Source: Paroedura picta (lineage: Eukaryota > Chordata > Lepidosauria > Squamata > Gekkonidae). From it: a stretch of DNA of 64,000 nucleotides. Shown here piece after piece: positions 45,633 through 57,859 of this stretch. Position 1 is the first letter of the stretch, and every line of letters starts with the position of its first letter. The DNA is taken from positions 53,588,674 to 53,652,673 of the forward strand of contig NC_135375.1 in NCBI RefSeq assembly GCF_049243985.1. The letters are read 5' to 3'. A program made the position numbers and the translations under genes. A model generated the notes under the pieces. The model was not told the DNA's origin. It did not search any database and worked only from the letters and a program-made list of their open reading frames with translations.

Positions 45633-46425
45633 CTGAAAAATTTAAGTGATTCCAGATTACAGAAACAAACTATACCATAAAACTTTTATTACAATTATGT
45701 AGTAATTTACTTTTAATGTAATGTAATGATCCCCTTCCCCAAGCAGAATGCAATTCTAAATCCCCAGTGCAAAGTGCCTCCTCCCAATATTACTATTATT
45801 AATAATAGTAGTAATATTTGTAATATGTATATACCACCCTCCCTTTTGGCTGAACTACAACCTGAACCATTCCTAAAGTCCCTCTTATCCTCAGCAGTGG
45901 CTGGTTGATGTGGTAACAGGTATCTTCAGCAGACAGGGGAAAAGTCAGGTTTGGAGTTTGCTCATACTACTTAGGATCCAAGCCAGTGTATATATTACAG
46001 CTATATGTACTTGAAATATGCTAAGAAATCACTATTTTGCAGTTTAATTAGCATCAACATAAAGAGAATTTATAGTACATTCTTCAAATTTTATCTAAAA
46101 TGGGACAACATAGTAGCATAGTAGCATTGTTAGTGACAGTCAGATAATATGGGCCTGTAATTCATAACTGCTCTCATGAAATAAATGTGATTAAAGTTTG
46201 CAATACTCAGTATATAGTCTTCTGTATGTTCATGTGAACAAAGGGAGTCATTGTCAATTACTAACAACTGTGTCTTTTGTAACATTAAAACCAGGAGACT
46301 CCTAGAGAGCTGCAGAATCTGACTCCCATTTATTGATGTGGAACATCCGTTGTCCCTATAACGGAAATGATAATGGACGTTGATATCCATTGTCCCACCA
46401 GTAGATGGCCCACAGCAGTGGCAGC
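45633..46425. other. DTWD2 intron; possible L2 scrap near 45790-45950
   Basis: ATTATTATT-type run followed by TATACCACCCTCCC resembles an inverted L2 3' tail. No exon seen. Confidence 0.5.
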
Positions 46426-46820
46426 GGTGCCAGAGCAGCAAGGCCCAGCACTGAGGCCCACTTATTGCTCTGGCACCGGCACCGCCGCCAGTCTTCCAAG
46501 GCCGCTCCCAATCTTCGAAGAGCAGGAGCGACTTTGGAAGATACTCAGCAGTGACATCATTGCCAGAGCAATGAGTGGGCCTCAGTGCTGGGCCTTGCTG
46601 CTCTGGCACCATGGCCACCAGTCTTCCAAAGCTGCTTCCCCCGTTTGGAGAGCAGAAGCAGCTTCAGAAGATAGGTGGAGGCAGCAGCTGCAAGCAGGAC
46701 TCAGTGCTGGGGCTCGCTGTTCTGACGCCACAGCTGCCAGTCTTCCAAGGCTGCCCCCCCCCTCTGGAGAGCAGGAGCAGCCTCAGAAGACTAGCAGAGG
46801 CAAGCACGCCTCAGTGTAGG
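46426..46820. repeat. Inverted repeat plus GC-rich minisatellite in DTWD2 intron
   Basis: Arms of 49 bp at 46426-46474 and 46562-46610 (GGTGCCAGAGCAGCAAGGCC and its complement) are almost perfect, 87 bp apart. The stretch from about 46474 holds three imperfect repeats of a unit with CCAGTCTTCCAA, GAGAGCAGNAGCAGC-like and CAGAAGA blocks. Open frames here (up to 162 codons) are by-products of the repeat. Confidence 0.8.
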
Positions 46821-48436
46821 TCCCAGTGGCGAAGGCTGGGCCAGCTGCGGCACCTAGGAACCCCAAAGGTAAGGAGGGGAAGGGAATGGGGAATGAGAGG
46901 GAGTCTAGGTATTTGTGTCTGAGAGTAGGGAGTGAGAGGGGACAAGGATTTTTGCCCCTTATGTAGGTGTTCCACATAATGGGCGCGAATCTTTGTTGGT
47001 AGATTCTTTTGGTTTGTTTTTATGAGAACCAGAAACATCATCAGAATGAGATAATCTGCTAAAAGTAAGAATTGTAATTATCAGCATACCATTTTAACAA
47101 TATATAGAAATAAAATTCTCCTTTTCCAAACAAAAGAAAAATGAAATTTTAGTAACATGTTTTCTTGTTATTCCAAAAATTACCTGTTTTGAACAGTGAT
47201 TCATATTGGGGGTTATATAATATTTAGAAGTCCCTTATCTTACAATTTTCCACGGGCAATGCTCTCAAAATACTTAACAGTTCTCACTAGAATGACTGGC
47301 TTAAAACCAAATTATGTGATGCTGTAACATTAATCTTGAAAATATATATTCCTGGTTTATACCATATAGGTCTTCAGTGGTGCTGACAAATGTGTTGTTC
47401 AGTCTCAGCAACGGTAGGCTTTCACATATGTATCTTCAATGTTATAAAAGGCTCTCACCTACATCTCATGTCCATGGCAGACATGGACAGCTAGATAAAC
47501 AGCAAGACCTCCCCAGAAATCATTCCTTCTTTTCCCAATTTGGTAGCAGACTGCAGAGGGCAGGCATAGAATGGAGTGGATTGTATGCACAACATTATGT
47601 GTTATATTTTATAACAAAAATATATCAGTCTGTTGTAACAAAAAAACTCACAGAAATATAGTGTTAGAAGGATGTTTAAGCATCTTGTATTTTAATTTAA
47701 AATACTGTTAAGTGGCTGCTTTAATTTGTTATTTCTTTATAAAGTAATTGTAACATGCTTTATAAAAGAAAATTAATGCATTCCAAAAAGAATTCAGAAA
47801 TGTCTGTATCCATTACTGAAGTATTTTAATATCTATTTGGAGACTTTGAATTTGTTTGAAATTGATTAATTAGCTTTGACTAAAGTGATAAGCGCTTTAT
47901 GCTATCACACATGTTAAAACAGTTTTTGAGAAAGAGAAATGCCATTCAGCCATCAGGCAGCATGTTTATCAGCTGCAAAGACTTCCCTTGCATTTATAAA
48001 CAACTGCTGAAAAATGTCACATTTGCCTTCATGACAGTGCTGAGACATTATTCACTAGGTTGAATCTTTAGCATCTGACAGAGCCTGAATGTCTTTGGCC
48101 CAGTACTGAATTAGCAGACTATTTACTCACCGTGCACATAAAAGTGATGAGACACAGAAAGACTGATATGTCATATACAAAATTACTTATTCTGAATTTG
48201 TCGCCTGTACTACTCATGGGAAGAACATGTTTAATCACATTATTTTTAACCAAATACTCATCTAACAGGACAGCAAATCTCTTCCCTCCTTCTCACCAAA
48301 AGGCCTCCCCACTGTCAATGATGGGCAGACAGGAATCAGATAGGCCTTAGCCTATCTACTTTCTATGCTATATCTGATATTTTATGGACATGAAGGGAAA
48401 CTACCTTGAACATTTGGGCAATGAGAACCTTGTATT
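46821..48436. other. DTWD2 intron, nothing recognised
   Basis: AT-rich; no exon, no nameable repeat. Confidence 0.5.
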
Positions 48437-49700
48437 TATTTATTTATTGAACATTTATACTGCTGCTCCCAGCAATGCTGGCTCCCGGTGGTTTAAAAAG
48501 GTAAAGGTATCCCCTGTGCAAGCACCGAGTCATGTCTGACCCTTGGGGTGACGCCCTCTAGCGTTTTCATGGCAGACTCAATACGGGGTGGTTTGCCAGT
48601 GCCTTCCCCAGTCATTACCGTTTACCCCCCAGCAAGCTGGGTACTCATTTTACCGACCTCGGAAGGATGGAAGGCTGAGTCAACCTTGAGCCGGCTGCTG
48701 GGATCGAACTCCCAACCTCATGGGCAAAGCTTTCAGACGGCTGCCTTACCACTCTGCGCCACAAGAGGCTCTTACCCGGTGGTTTACAACAGATCATAAA
48801 ACAATTCCAAGTAACATAAACCCCCATCCTAAAAATTAATCCCTTAAGGATCTTAATATCTCACTTAAGAATGAAATGGCGGTACAGTACAATTCCTAAA
48901 GCTCCTCCCCTAACATTTCAAGCAACTGCCATCAAATTTGGACATTAATAACTGGCAATGAAACCAGGGGGTAAGTTACCTAAAAGCTCAGGGCAGATCT
49001 AGTACCTACCCTGAGCTAGGAGGAGGGGAAGACCCATTCTCATAACCCTGTGGCTATAAATCTGGCCTCAACTAAACACCTGGCAGAAGAGCTCTGTCCT
49101 GCTGGCCCTGTGGAACACTGAGAGCTCTGTCAGGGCCTGAAGCTTTTCTGGGAGCTCATTCCACCAGGTAGGGGCCAGGACCGAGAAAGCACTGGCCCTG
49201 GTCGAGGCCAGAAGCACCTCCTGGGGCCCCGGGACCATCAGCAGATTCATACCTACAGAGTGAAGAGCCCTGTTGGGGCATAAGGTTGTAAGCGGTCCTG
49301 CAGGTAGGTAGGACCCAAGCTGCATATAGCCTTAAAGGTCAGGACCAATACCTTGAACTTGATCCAGAAACAGATTGGCAACCAATGCAGCTGTCTCAGC
49401 AATGGCTGTATGAGGACCTTCCAAGATGACTTAGTGAGGACCCGTGCAGCCGTATTCTGTACCAAATGTAATTTCCAGGTCAAACACAACGGTAGGCCCA
49501 TGTAGAGCCAGTTACAGAAGTCTAATCTGGAACTGACCGTCGCATGGATAACTGTGGCCAGGTATCCCAAGGACAGGTAAGGCACCAGTAGCCATGCCTG
49601 GTGCAGATGGAAAAACACCATCTGGGCTTCCTTTGTGATCTGAGCCTCCATAAATAGTGAGGCATTAAAGATCACCCCTAAATTTCTGGCCAAGGGCGTC
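48437..49700 (-). mobile_element. L2-like LINE, C-terminal third with 3' end, SINE inserted
   Basis: Minus strand blocks: ARNLGVIFNASLFMEAQITK, YLSLGYLATVIHATVSSRLD, KLHLVQNTAARVLTKSSWK, LRQLHWLPICFWIKFKVLVL, then ASAFSVLAPTWWNELPEKLQ and a RTELF end near 49075. The 3' tail reaches TTTATTTATTTATT at 48437-48450, interrupted by a SINE. Long open stretches show it is one of the younger L2s. 5'-truncated. Confidence 0.92.
48496..48774 (-). mobile_element. tRNA-derived SINE (type 2) inside L2 3' tail
   Basis: Full-length; 12-bp duplication CCCGGTGGTTTA at 48484-48495 and 48775-48786. Head GAGCCTCTTGTGGCGCAGAG and B box GAGTTCGATCCCAG on the minus strand. Nearly identical to 51290-51575. Confidence 0.96.
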
Positions 49701-49884
49701 GATGGACAGATTTTCTTTCAAGTGATACATTTTTATTTAATAATAGTACAAATTTAGCACAAATATCACAACATATCATTTAATAGTATTTAATAGTAGC
49801 ACGAATTGGCGAGCTTCATGTATGAAAGCCATAGAAATCAATACAGTATACCAGAAATCTACTTTGTGAGTCTGACTTCTGTTG
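49701..49884. other. DTWD2 intron, AT-rich spacer
   Basis: Nothing recognised. Confidence 0.5.
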
Positions 49885-50827
49885 TGTAACGTATTTATTA
49901 ATGATCTAGATGAGGGGGTGGAGGGACTACTCATCAAGTTTGCAGATGACACCAAATTGGGAGGACTGGCAAATACTCCGGAAGATAGAGACAGAGTTCA
50001 ACGAGATCTGAACACAATGGAAAAATGGGCAAATGAGAACATGATGCAATTTAATAAAGATAAGTGTAAAGTTCTGCATCTGGGTCAGAAAAATGAAAAG
50101 AATGCCTACTGGATGGGGGATATGCTTCTAGGTAACACTTTGTGTGAACGAGACCTTGGAGTACTTGTGGATTGTAAACTAAACATGAGTAGGCAGTGTG
50201 ATGCAGCGGTAAAAAAGGCAAATGACATTTTGGGCTGTATCAACAGGGGCATCACATCAAAATCACAAGATGTCATAGTCCCATTGTATACGGCACTGGT
50301 CAGACCACACCTGGAGTACTGTGCGCAAGTCTGGAGGCCTCACTTCAAGAAGGATGTAGATAAAATTGAAAGGGTACAGAGGAGAGCGACGAAGATGATC
50401 TGGGGCCAAGGGACCAAGCCCTATGGAAATAGGTTGAGGGACTTGGGAATGTTCAGCCTGGAGAAAAGGAGGTTGAGAGGGGACATGATAGCCCTCTTTA
50501 AGTATTTGAAAGGTTGTCACTTGGAGGAGGGCAGGATGCTGCTTCTGTTGGCTGCAGAGGAGAGGACACGCAGTAATGGGTTTAAACTTCAAGTACAACG
50601 ATATAGGCTAGATATCAGGAAAAAATTTTCACAGTCAGAGTAGTTCAGCAGTGGAATAGGCTGCCTAAGGAGGTGGTGAACTCCCCCTCACTGGCAGTCT
50701 TCAAGCAAAGGCTGGATACACACTTTTCTTGGATGCTTTAGGATGGTTAGGGCTGATCCTGCGTTGAGCAGGGGGCTGGACTAGATGGCCTGTATTGCCC
50801 CTTCCAACTCTATGATTCTATGATTCT
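49885..50827 (+). mobile_element. CR1 LINE, 5'-truncated, long open reverse-transcriptase frame
   Basis: The copy starts just after the PQGS box with [20 protein letters not shown] (catalytic F-A-D-D), and stays open for 253 codons through [80 protein letters not shown] to LDIRKKF. One base is missing in the A run near 50620 compared with the copy at 60405, which shifts the frame into a stop. The 3' end carries the CR1 hallmark GGACTAGATGGCC and the octamer ATTCTATG repeated. Little decay, so young. Confidence 0.95.
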
Positions 50828-51277
50828 ACTTTCCAGCCTGGACTTCGATGTTAAGGATGCATGTCTCACACACATACACAACTTGATCTATTTGTATGCC
50901 AATAAAGGTTATCTGAGTCTGTGACTGAGTCCTTGATCTATCTATCCATCCCCCCACCATCATGGATTATATATCCAATGGTTTATTTTCTACATGATCT
51001 ATTATACTGTGAACCGCAACTGTGGTCCTAACAAAATTTGTATACTTATGGGAACTCTCATTCCATGATATAATTGATTTATTAATTTAAACATCTAAAG
51101 CAACCTTGGCTTCATTTGTGAAATGAATCACAAATTGCAATGCCCACATAAAATGATTAAGAAGCATTAAAAACAAATCAACCCTGAACATTCTTAATAG
51201 TGTCAAACTAGTTTGTTTACAGATGATCTTTTACTGCCACTTACAAACTGCAGTTTGAAAGCTGAAAAAGACAATAT
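50828..51277. other. DTWD2 intron, nothing recognised
   Basis: A TGCCAATAAAGGTTATCTGA stretch near 50897 looks like a retroelement 3' end, but I cannot name it. Confidence 0.4.
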
Positions 51278-51289
51278 AAGGCCTCTCTA

Positions 51290-51575
51290 AAGGTAAAGGT
51301 AAAGGTATCCCCTGTGCAAGCACCGAGTCATGTCTGACCCTTGGGGTGACGCCCTCTAGCGTTTTCATGGCAGACTCAATACGGGGTGGTTTGCCAGTGC
51401 CTTCCCCAGTCATGACCGTTTACCCCCCAGCAGCAAGCTGGGTACTCATTTTACCGACCTCGGAAGGATGGAAGGCTGAGTCAACCTTGAGCCGGCTGCT
51501 GGGATCGAACTCCCAACCTCATGAGCAAAGCTTTCAGGCGGCTGCCTTACCACTCTGCGCCACAAGAGGCTCATC
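51290..51575 (-). mobile_element. tRNA-derived SINE (type 2), near-identical to 48496-48774
   Basis: 12-bp duplication AAGGCCTCTCTA at 51278-51289 and 51576-51587; tail (CCTTTA)n at left. The two copies differ at only a few positions, including a three-base CAG addition. Confidence 0.96.
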
Positions 51576-51714
51576 AAGGCCTCTCTACCTAAGACATTTA
51601 ACACATTGGCAGAAATATCCAACTATTGATCACTAAGGAGCATACTTTATATGCTCCTCTTTAGCTAAAATGAAAGAGATGGCCCTTCTGGAATTGCTTG
51701 ATTTTTAATTTAAG

Positions 51715-51896
51715 TTAATCATATTTTAGGATTTTATACGTCAATGTTTATTGTTTATTGTTTATTGTTACTTTTTATCTGATTGTTGTGAGCTGCCCTG
51801 AGCTGACAGGGAAGGGCAACACACAAATAATGAATGAATGAATGAATGAATGAATGAATGAATGAATGAATGAATGAATGAATGAATGAATGAATA
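51715..51896 (+). mobile_element. L2 3' end with (GAAT)n tail
   Basis: GTGAGCTGCCCTGAGCTGAC, GGGAAGGGCAACACACAAAT and then about 15 perfect ATGA/GAAT units at 51831-51893. L2 copies usually end in a short tandem repeat; here it has expanded. Confidence 0.85.
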
Positions 51897-52454
51897 TCTA
51901 AGCCACCATTTAGCACCCCCCTCTGGCCCTCCATGCCAAACATTTAAAGCTGAGTAAATAGTCTGCTTAACTTTTAAAACTGGGTTATTTATTTCTCATG
52001 AGGTGTTTCCCTGCCTAAACAGCTGGACCTCTAATTTGCTTTTTACTTCTATGATTGCTCACACTTATTCAACCATTGTAAAATCTTAAGTTTTTCAGCA
52101 GTCATCACATATACTACAGTGCAAAAAATGTATTATCAAAAATAGCTTGAGGAATATATTCCAAGCAGGTGTGAAACTGGTCCGTAGGCTTGTCACATTC
52201 TTGGCTTGAATAATAAGCAGAAAATCATTTTCAGGGGAACTACTGCAAACCTAAAAATATAGCCAAGTATTGTTAACTCAAACATTTCTTTTGAATGTGC
52301 TATTTTCTGTTTTCAGTGCCATCACTAATTTAGTTTTAACCTCTATACAGGTGTTAAACGTTTTTTTCTTGACAATGAGGTTAATTTTTTCTTCTGAGTT
52401 GAAAAATAAAAACCCGATACTTTCTCAAACTCTTCAATCTATTTCATAAAGATC

Positions 52455-52760
52455 AGTTTTTATTATTATTATTATTGTTATTATTATTATTATTATTTCG
52501 ATTTATTTCCCGCCACTCCCAAATGGCTCATGGCGGGTTACAGTGTCTTAAAACCCCATTAAAACTCCCACTAAAAGACTTTAATATGTCAAAACATGGC
52601 GGCACAATAATAAGATCCCCTTCCTACCCCCCTTCCCTTTATTATTATTAGTTTCATTTATAGCCATTTATATCTCACTGAGATGAGACTGAAGGTGGAT
52701 TACACAGTATAAAGAGCAATTCAGACAGCAAAGACTTCCAATTAACAATGAATTAACAAT
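52455..52760 (-). mobile_element. L2 3' tail(s), inverted
   Basis: An (ATT)n run (52457-52497) followed by TCCCGCCACTCCCAAATGGC is an inverted L2 end; a second ATTATTATTA at 52641 followed by ATAGCCATTTATATCTCACT is another LINE or SINE end. Both are short. Confidence 0.7.
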
Positions 52761-53559
52761 GAATTAGGGCTTGAACATGATAAATCTTATGAAGTGGCTA
52801 GAACTGATAAAACTTGGCCTTAATTTTCAATTTTATTGAGAACAATCTGGAAATAATACTTCAAGAACAGCCTTCACAGACCTTGTTTGGAAAGGCTAAA
52901 GGCCTGGTAAGCAAAATCAATGATAGCTTTCAATGCAAATAATTACCAAGCTAATTTAACCTTTGAGCTGGTGTGTATGCAACAGAAAGCCAATGACAAC
53001 TAAATTTTAAACCACCGTGCACACTGTTTGTAGACATAAAATAAAACAAAAAAATCCGGAATATTTCTTTTTAAAAGAAAAATATGGAAAAAGGAGTTAA
53101 AATAATTATATACCTGAAAAGTAAGAACTTATGGGAGACGATATCCCCCCACTAATTAAGAGAATGGATATTTCACTATATATCTGGAGTTCTGTGTAGA
53201 TTCTAGATCCACTGGTGTAAAAATGTTTAGCTGTTAAGATACTGAATATCTCTATGTTAGCAGAGGCAAGATTACTCAAATCATCCAACCCCAAAGATCC
53301 TTCAGGGTATATTATGACTAAGTATTTATTCAGCATGGAGATAATGAGACTTTTCAAAAGTTGAAAATAAAGGTTTACTGGATAATCTCAAAGTTTTTAA
53401 AATCAAACAAATCAATACAATCCTTTTTAATCACCTTCAAATCTGCACCAAAACTGATAACAAATGTCTGGCAATGTTTCAGTTGTGTCAGCAGATGGTC
53501 AGAGAAGTGTGTTCCTACTATTGGGTGATGTCCAAGTGGAATCCAAATTGATGTCCAAG
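52761..53559. other. DTWD2 intron, nothing recognised
   Basis: An 83-codon minus frame at 53106-53357 ends at a possible splice donor, but does not resemble DTWD2 or any protein I know. Confidence 0.45.
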
Positions 53560-55705
53560 TCCAATTCAGATGTTCTCACCCATAACCAGATTTGGTGATG
53601 ACTTGTTCCTTCAGATCTATGGTACAGCCATGGGCACCCGCATGGCGCATCAATATGCGAACATCATGGCAGACCTGGAGCAACGCTTCCTGAATACTCA
53701 CCCACTCACACCTCTCGTTTACCTGCGATTCATTGATGACATTTTTATTGTCTGGTCACATGGTAAAGAAGCCCTGGATACTTTCCACCAGGCATACAAT
53801 GACTTTCACCCCACTATCAACCTGACAATGAACCAATCTACGCAAGAAATACATTTTCTGGACACTACTGTAAGAATAAAAAATGGATGCCTAGAGATTA
53901 CCTTATACCGGAAGCCTACTTATCGGCAAACGTACCTGCATGCCTCTAGCTACCATCCTGAACATACCAAACAATCCATTGGATACAGCCAGGTCCTACG
54001 TTATAACTGCATCTGCTCCAATCCCACAGACAGAGATTCCCATCTAAATGATCTACAACAAACCTTTTTGGATCTAAAATACCCAGCCAGGGAGGTCAAG
54101 GAACAGATTAACAAAGCCAGAAGGATACCAAGAGAAAACCTGTTCGAAGACAGACCCAAAAGAGAAAACAACAGAACACCACTAGTGGTTACATACAGCT
54201 CTTAGCTCAAGACAGTACAACCCATCATCAGTGATTAACAGCCCCTACTGGATAATGACAGTTCTCTTTCCCAAGCACTGGGGGGTAAACCTTTTCTTTC
54301 ACACAGACAGCCCCCCAATCTCAAACAACTCCTCACCCACAACAATGCAGTATCGAATGGGAACATGGACACTGGTACTAGAGCTTGCAACAAACCCAGA
54401 TGCCAACTTTGCTACCATATACACTCCAATGCCACAATTACTGGACCTAACAACGTCACCTGTACCATCAAAGGCTTATACACCTGCTCATCTTCAAACT
54501 TGGTATATGCCATCAAGTGCCAACAATGTCCTTCTGTTCTCTACATAGGGGAAACAGGTCAAACCCTCCGCCAAAGAATTAATGGACACAAATCTGACAT
54601 CATAAGCCACAAGACTGAAAAGCCTGTAGGAGAACACTTCAGCCTTCCAGGACATTCTATAAGGGACTTAAAAGTAGCTGTTGTATTACAAAGAAACTTC
54701 AAGAACAGGCTAGAAAGGGAGATTGCAGAAATGCAAGTTATTACAACACTCAATACTTTGACATACCCTGGACTCAATAAGGACAAAGGTTTTTTTATCT
54801 CACTATGCATGCTAACCTTATGTAACTTTTGTTTCCACATTCCTCACAATTTATTTTAATTGGGATTATGTGACTGTTATTACAAAACTCTATACTATGA
54901 CATACCCAGGACTTGAGACAAAGGCTTTTTTTTATTCATGCTAACCTTGTTCAACTTGTGTATCCTTATTTCTCACTATGTATTTTATTTGTGATAATAA
55001 TATGACGTAAGATATGGCATTGTAATGGAATTTTGAGTTTGACTCCCTGTCCTTGGAAAGTGACCAGCAATTCCCTGGGAGGAATGTCTCACAGTTGTAT
55101 GGAGCAAGCAACATATGGAGAGGTGATAGCCTTTGATCTCTCTACCAGCAACACTTTGGTTTCTCTTTGTAAAGTAGAAGAAGAAGAAGAAGAAGAAGAG
55201 TTGGTTCTTATATGCCGCTTTTCCCTACCCGAAGGAGGCTCAAAGCGGCTTACAGTCGCCTTCCCATTCCTCCCCCCACAACAGACACCCTGTGGGGTGG
55301 GTGAGGCTGAGAGAGCACTGATATCACTGCCCGGTCAGAACAGTTTTATCAGTGCCGTGGCGAGCCCAAGGTCACCCAGCTGGTTGCATGTGGGGGAGCG
55401 CAGAATCGAACCTGGCATGCCAGATTACAAGTCCGCACTCCTAACCACTACACCAACTGGCTCTCTAGGGGATTCATTGGCTGTTTTGACAAAGGATTAT
55501 CATTGGCTATATCTGGTTGTGACACAGATGTAACAGAACTGATTTTTGTTATATATTCCCTGTCCTGTAAGAAGATCATAGTTTGACAAAGGGTGGTTGC
55601 ACTCGAAAGCTCACGCCTTGATTAAATCTTTGTTGGTCATAAAAGTGCTACTGGACTCTGATTTTATTGTCCTACTCCAGACCAACACGGCTACTCATTT
55701 GAATC
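53560..55705 (+). mobile_element. Penelope-like element with reverse transcriptase and GIY-YIG endonuclease (fossil)
   Basis: The first coding stretch contains the last part of a Penelope reverse transcriptase with YLRFIDDIFIVWSHG (the catalytic D-D pair) and FLDTTVRI; the second contains a GIY-YIG endonuclease block (LVYAIKCQQCPSVLYIGETG, then QTLRQRINGHKSDI). The 3' end is the typical lizard Penelope terminus (GCACTCGAAAGCTCACGCC, then TTTGTTGGTC, then ACCAACACGGCTACTCATTT). The 5' part of the reverse transcriptase is missing. A tRNA-derived SINE is inserted in the 3' UTR at 55175-55468. It is broken by a small number of interruptions (about two are visible in the coding part) and so looks moderately old. 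Confidence 0.93.
55175..55468 (-). mobile_element. tRNA-derived SINE inserted in the Penelope 3' UTR
   Basis: Same as 34796-35087: (GAA)n at left on plus, GGTTCTTATATGCCGC, and tRNA-like head GCCAGTTGGTGTAGTGG with B box at the right end on minus. Close in sequence to that copy. Confidence 0.93.
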
Positions 55706-57112
55706 TATTCTCAAAGGTATTTCTTCTTTTTTTCTCACAGAAGACATTTTCTTTGAAAATTCTATATTCATTTATGCCTAGAAATAGAATCAAACACTAA
55801 AAAGCTACTAGAACCTATAGAATAAACCAAATGATTTAACCAACAGTTGACGAAAGTAGCAGGATTGTATTTATACTGAATATTTAAGGGCCATCAACCT
55901 GGCAGTCTCTATGACTTGTGGAAAAAAACACTTCAGGTGTTATTGTAATTCACTTTCTTGGTTCAAACCTTGCATACAGAGAGAGGCCAATAATGCTATT
56001 TCAAGCCCAAGGAAGAAAGGACAGGACTTTTACCTTTACCTGGACTAAAAAAAGCATAACAAATAAAACCTAGCTGCCTTACATTGCTTTCAATAAAGGA
56101 CACTTATGCTGTTACATTCTTTACAAGTTCAGTTAGGAGAACTATCAGCACAAGATGAAGAAGCAGGGGGATATGATGCCACTGAAATAAAGAGGAGGAG
56201 AAAAGGCTGTTAACCACTATTTGCAACTTAGAACTAACATTTAATTCTTCTGTAAAATGCAAAGGTACTAAGGATAAAAGGGGATTAGTAACTTGTTATG
56301 ATCTTCTGCCTACTCATAACTGAACAAATAATTTCTGAGAAACAAACTAATCCAGTGCAAAGCAATTACACATATAGATTGCAAATGATTTTGAATAAGC
56401 CTGCCTTACAATGAATATACTTTCATGCCTTTTGCTAGAACTAAGTGCAGCAGAATTTAGTGTCAAATATCTAAAAAAACAGTTAATACTAAAATTGAGG
56501 TAAAACAAGATACGTGATTCTTTAAGGAACTACGGAGCTGAAAGAAAACAAGCAAACCAAGATCATATAGCAACATCACTTTTTGAAAACTTTTAGCATT
56601 TTTTACACTGAGGGTAGATTGAAAATAATATTTCTTCTAGTTGTAATATTCTATAGATGCTTTCTGCTAAATAAAGTTCTACCAGATATCTTCTTGATGG
56701 AAAAAGAAATGTACAGCAGAAGTAAGCATTAGCCCATTGCTGAAATTTACACTGAGGACATAAATAAATTAGCCATTTCAAAAATCTTGGCTTTAATATA
56801 AAGTGACATTTTAAGAGCTCTATGTATTCATATTCTACGGGGAATCGCTGCCATGCAAATGTTGGGAATAGATAGCCACAAAAAGTAAAATCGATGTCAC
56901 GAAACCTTCCTGATTTTTTTCATGTTCGCATGCCTGTATACGCGTATATAATCACACTGCACACTATGAAAAATGTAAAGTACTTAGAGAAAAGTTAGGC
57001 AAAAAGTTATTTTTGGGTTTTATAACTCCATGAGTTACATTTTTAAGGTGCCACTGTGCCAAAAGTGCCATTTTAAGTACCAGTAGAAAGGCCCATCCCA
57101 TTTGCCACTCAC
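55706..57112. other. DTWD2 intron, nothing recognised
   Basis: AT-rich, without exon or repeat that I can name. Confidence 0.5.
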
Positions 57113-57125
57113 CCTGTTCATGAGG

Positions 57126-57390
57126 ATAGATTTGAATGAGTAGCCGTGTTGGTCTGAAGTAGCACAATAAAAACAGAGTCCAGTAGCACCTTTAAGACCA
57201 ACAAAGATTTATTCAAGGCGTGAGCTTTTGAGTGCAAGCACTGTTTGTCAGACTAAGAACTGACCATCATAACAGTAGGAATATATAAGCAAAAGTTAAG
57301 CCTGTTACATTAGTAAACTGTAACAGGATTAACTTTTTGCTTATATATTCCTAGTGTTATGATGGTCAGTTCTTAGTCTGACTAAGAGTG
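57126..57390 (-). mobile_element. Short Penelope-like insertion with long inverted repeat
   Basis: Minus-strand Penelope 3' end (GAGTAGCCGTGTTGG at the left on plus), continuing into a near-perfect inverted repeat 57249-57380 with arms of about 60 bp and an 11-base loop. A perfect 13-bp duplication CCTGTTCATGAGG flanks the insertion (57113-57125 and 57391-57403). Confidence 0.9.
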
Positions 57391-57403
57391 CCTGTTCATG
57401 AGG

Positions 57404-57859
57404 TCTCTTAATTCTAGGAGTGGGGGTGGGTGGGTTCGGAGCACTGAAGAAGGAAGAAAGAAGTGATGGGAAAGTTCCATTCCATACTGCACCCTTTGTT
57501 CCATATTTTGTATTTAGGATTCAATGTTATAATCTTTTAGGAGTTCTAAAGATAGCCTTTTTATTAAATTTCCTCCTATGCTTAACCATAATTTTATTTC
57601 TCCAGAGGTTTCCCATATGTTTTCTGTCATCATCATAGATAATCATGTTATTAGTTAATAAAGATGATCATGTTATTAGATATATTTCTTTATAAATATT
57701 AATGGGAAGTATTATTTTCAGAATACAGAACAGGTAATATCTATACACAGATGAGGTATCAAGATATTAGTTTAAATGGTTTGTTTCAAAGATGCACTCT
57801 TATGAGATATACAGCTGAAGTGTATACAACACACACACACAAATGAACTGGACGATCCT
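57404..57859. other. DTWD2 intron, nothing recognised
   Basis: No exon or known repeat; a short CA run near 57830. Confidence 0.5.

Noticed and set aside
46130-46819. 150-162 codon frames on both strands
   Set aside because: They arise from GC-rich inverted and tandem repeats in the DTWD2 intron.
53106-53357. Possible upstream DTWD2 exon (minus frame ending at a GT)
   Set aside because: The translation lacks the D-G-T-W motif and other DTWD2 features, and no acceptor in proper phase was found.
55033-55533. 166-codon plus-strand frame
   Set aside because: Translation through a SINE and Penelope 3' UTR; its twin at 34709-35062 shows it is a SINE product.
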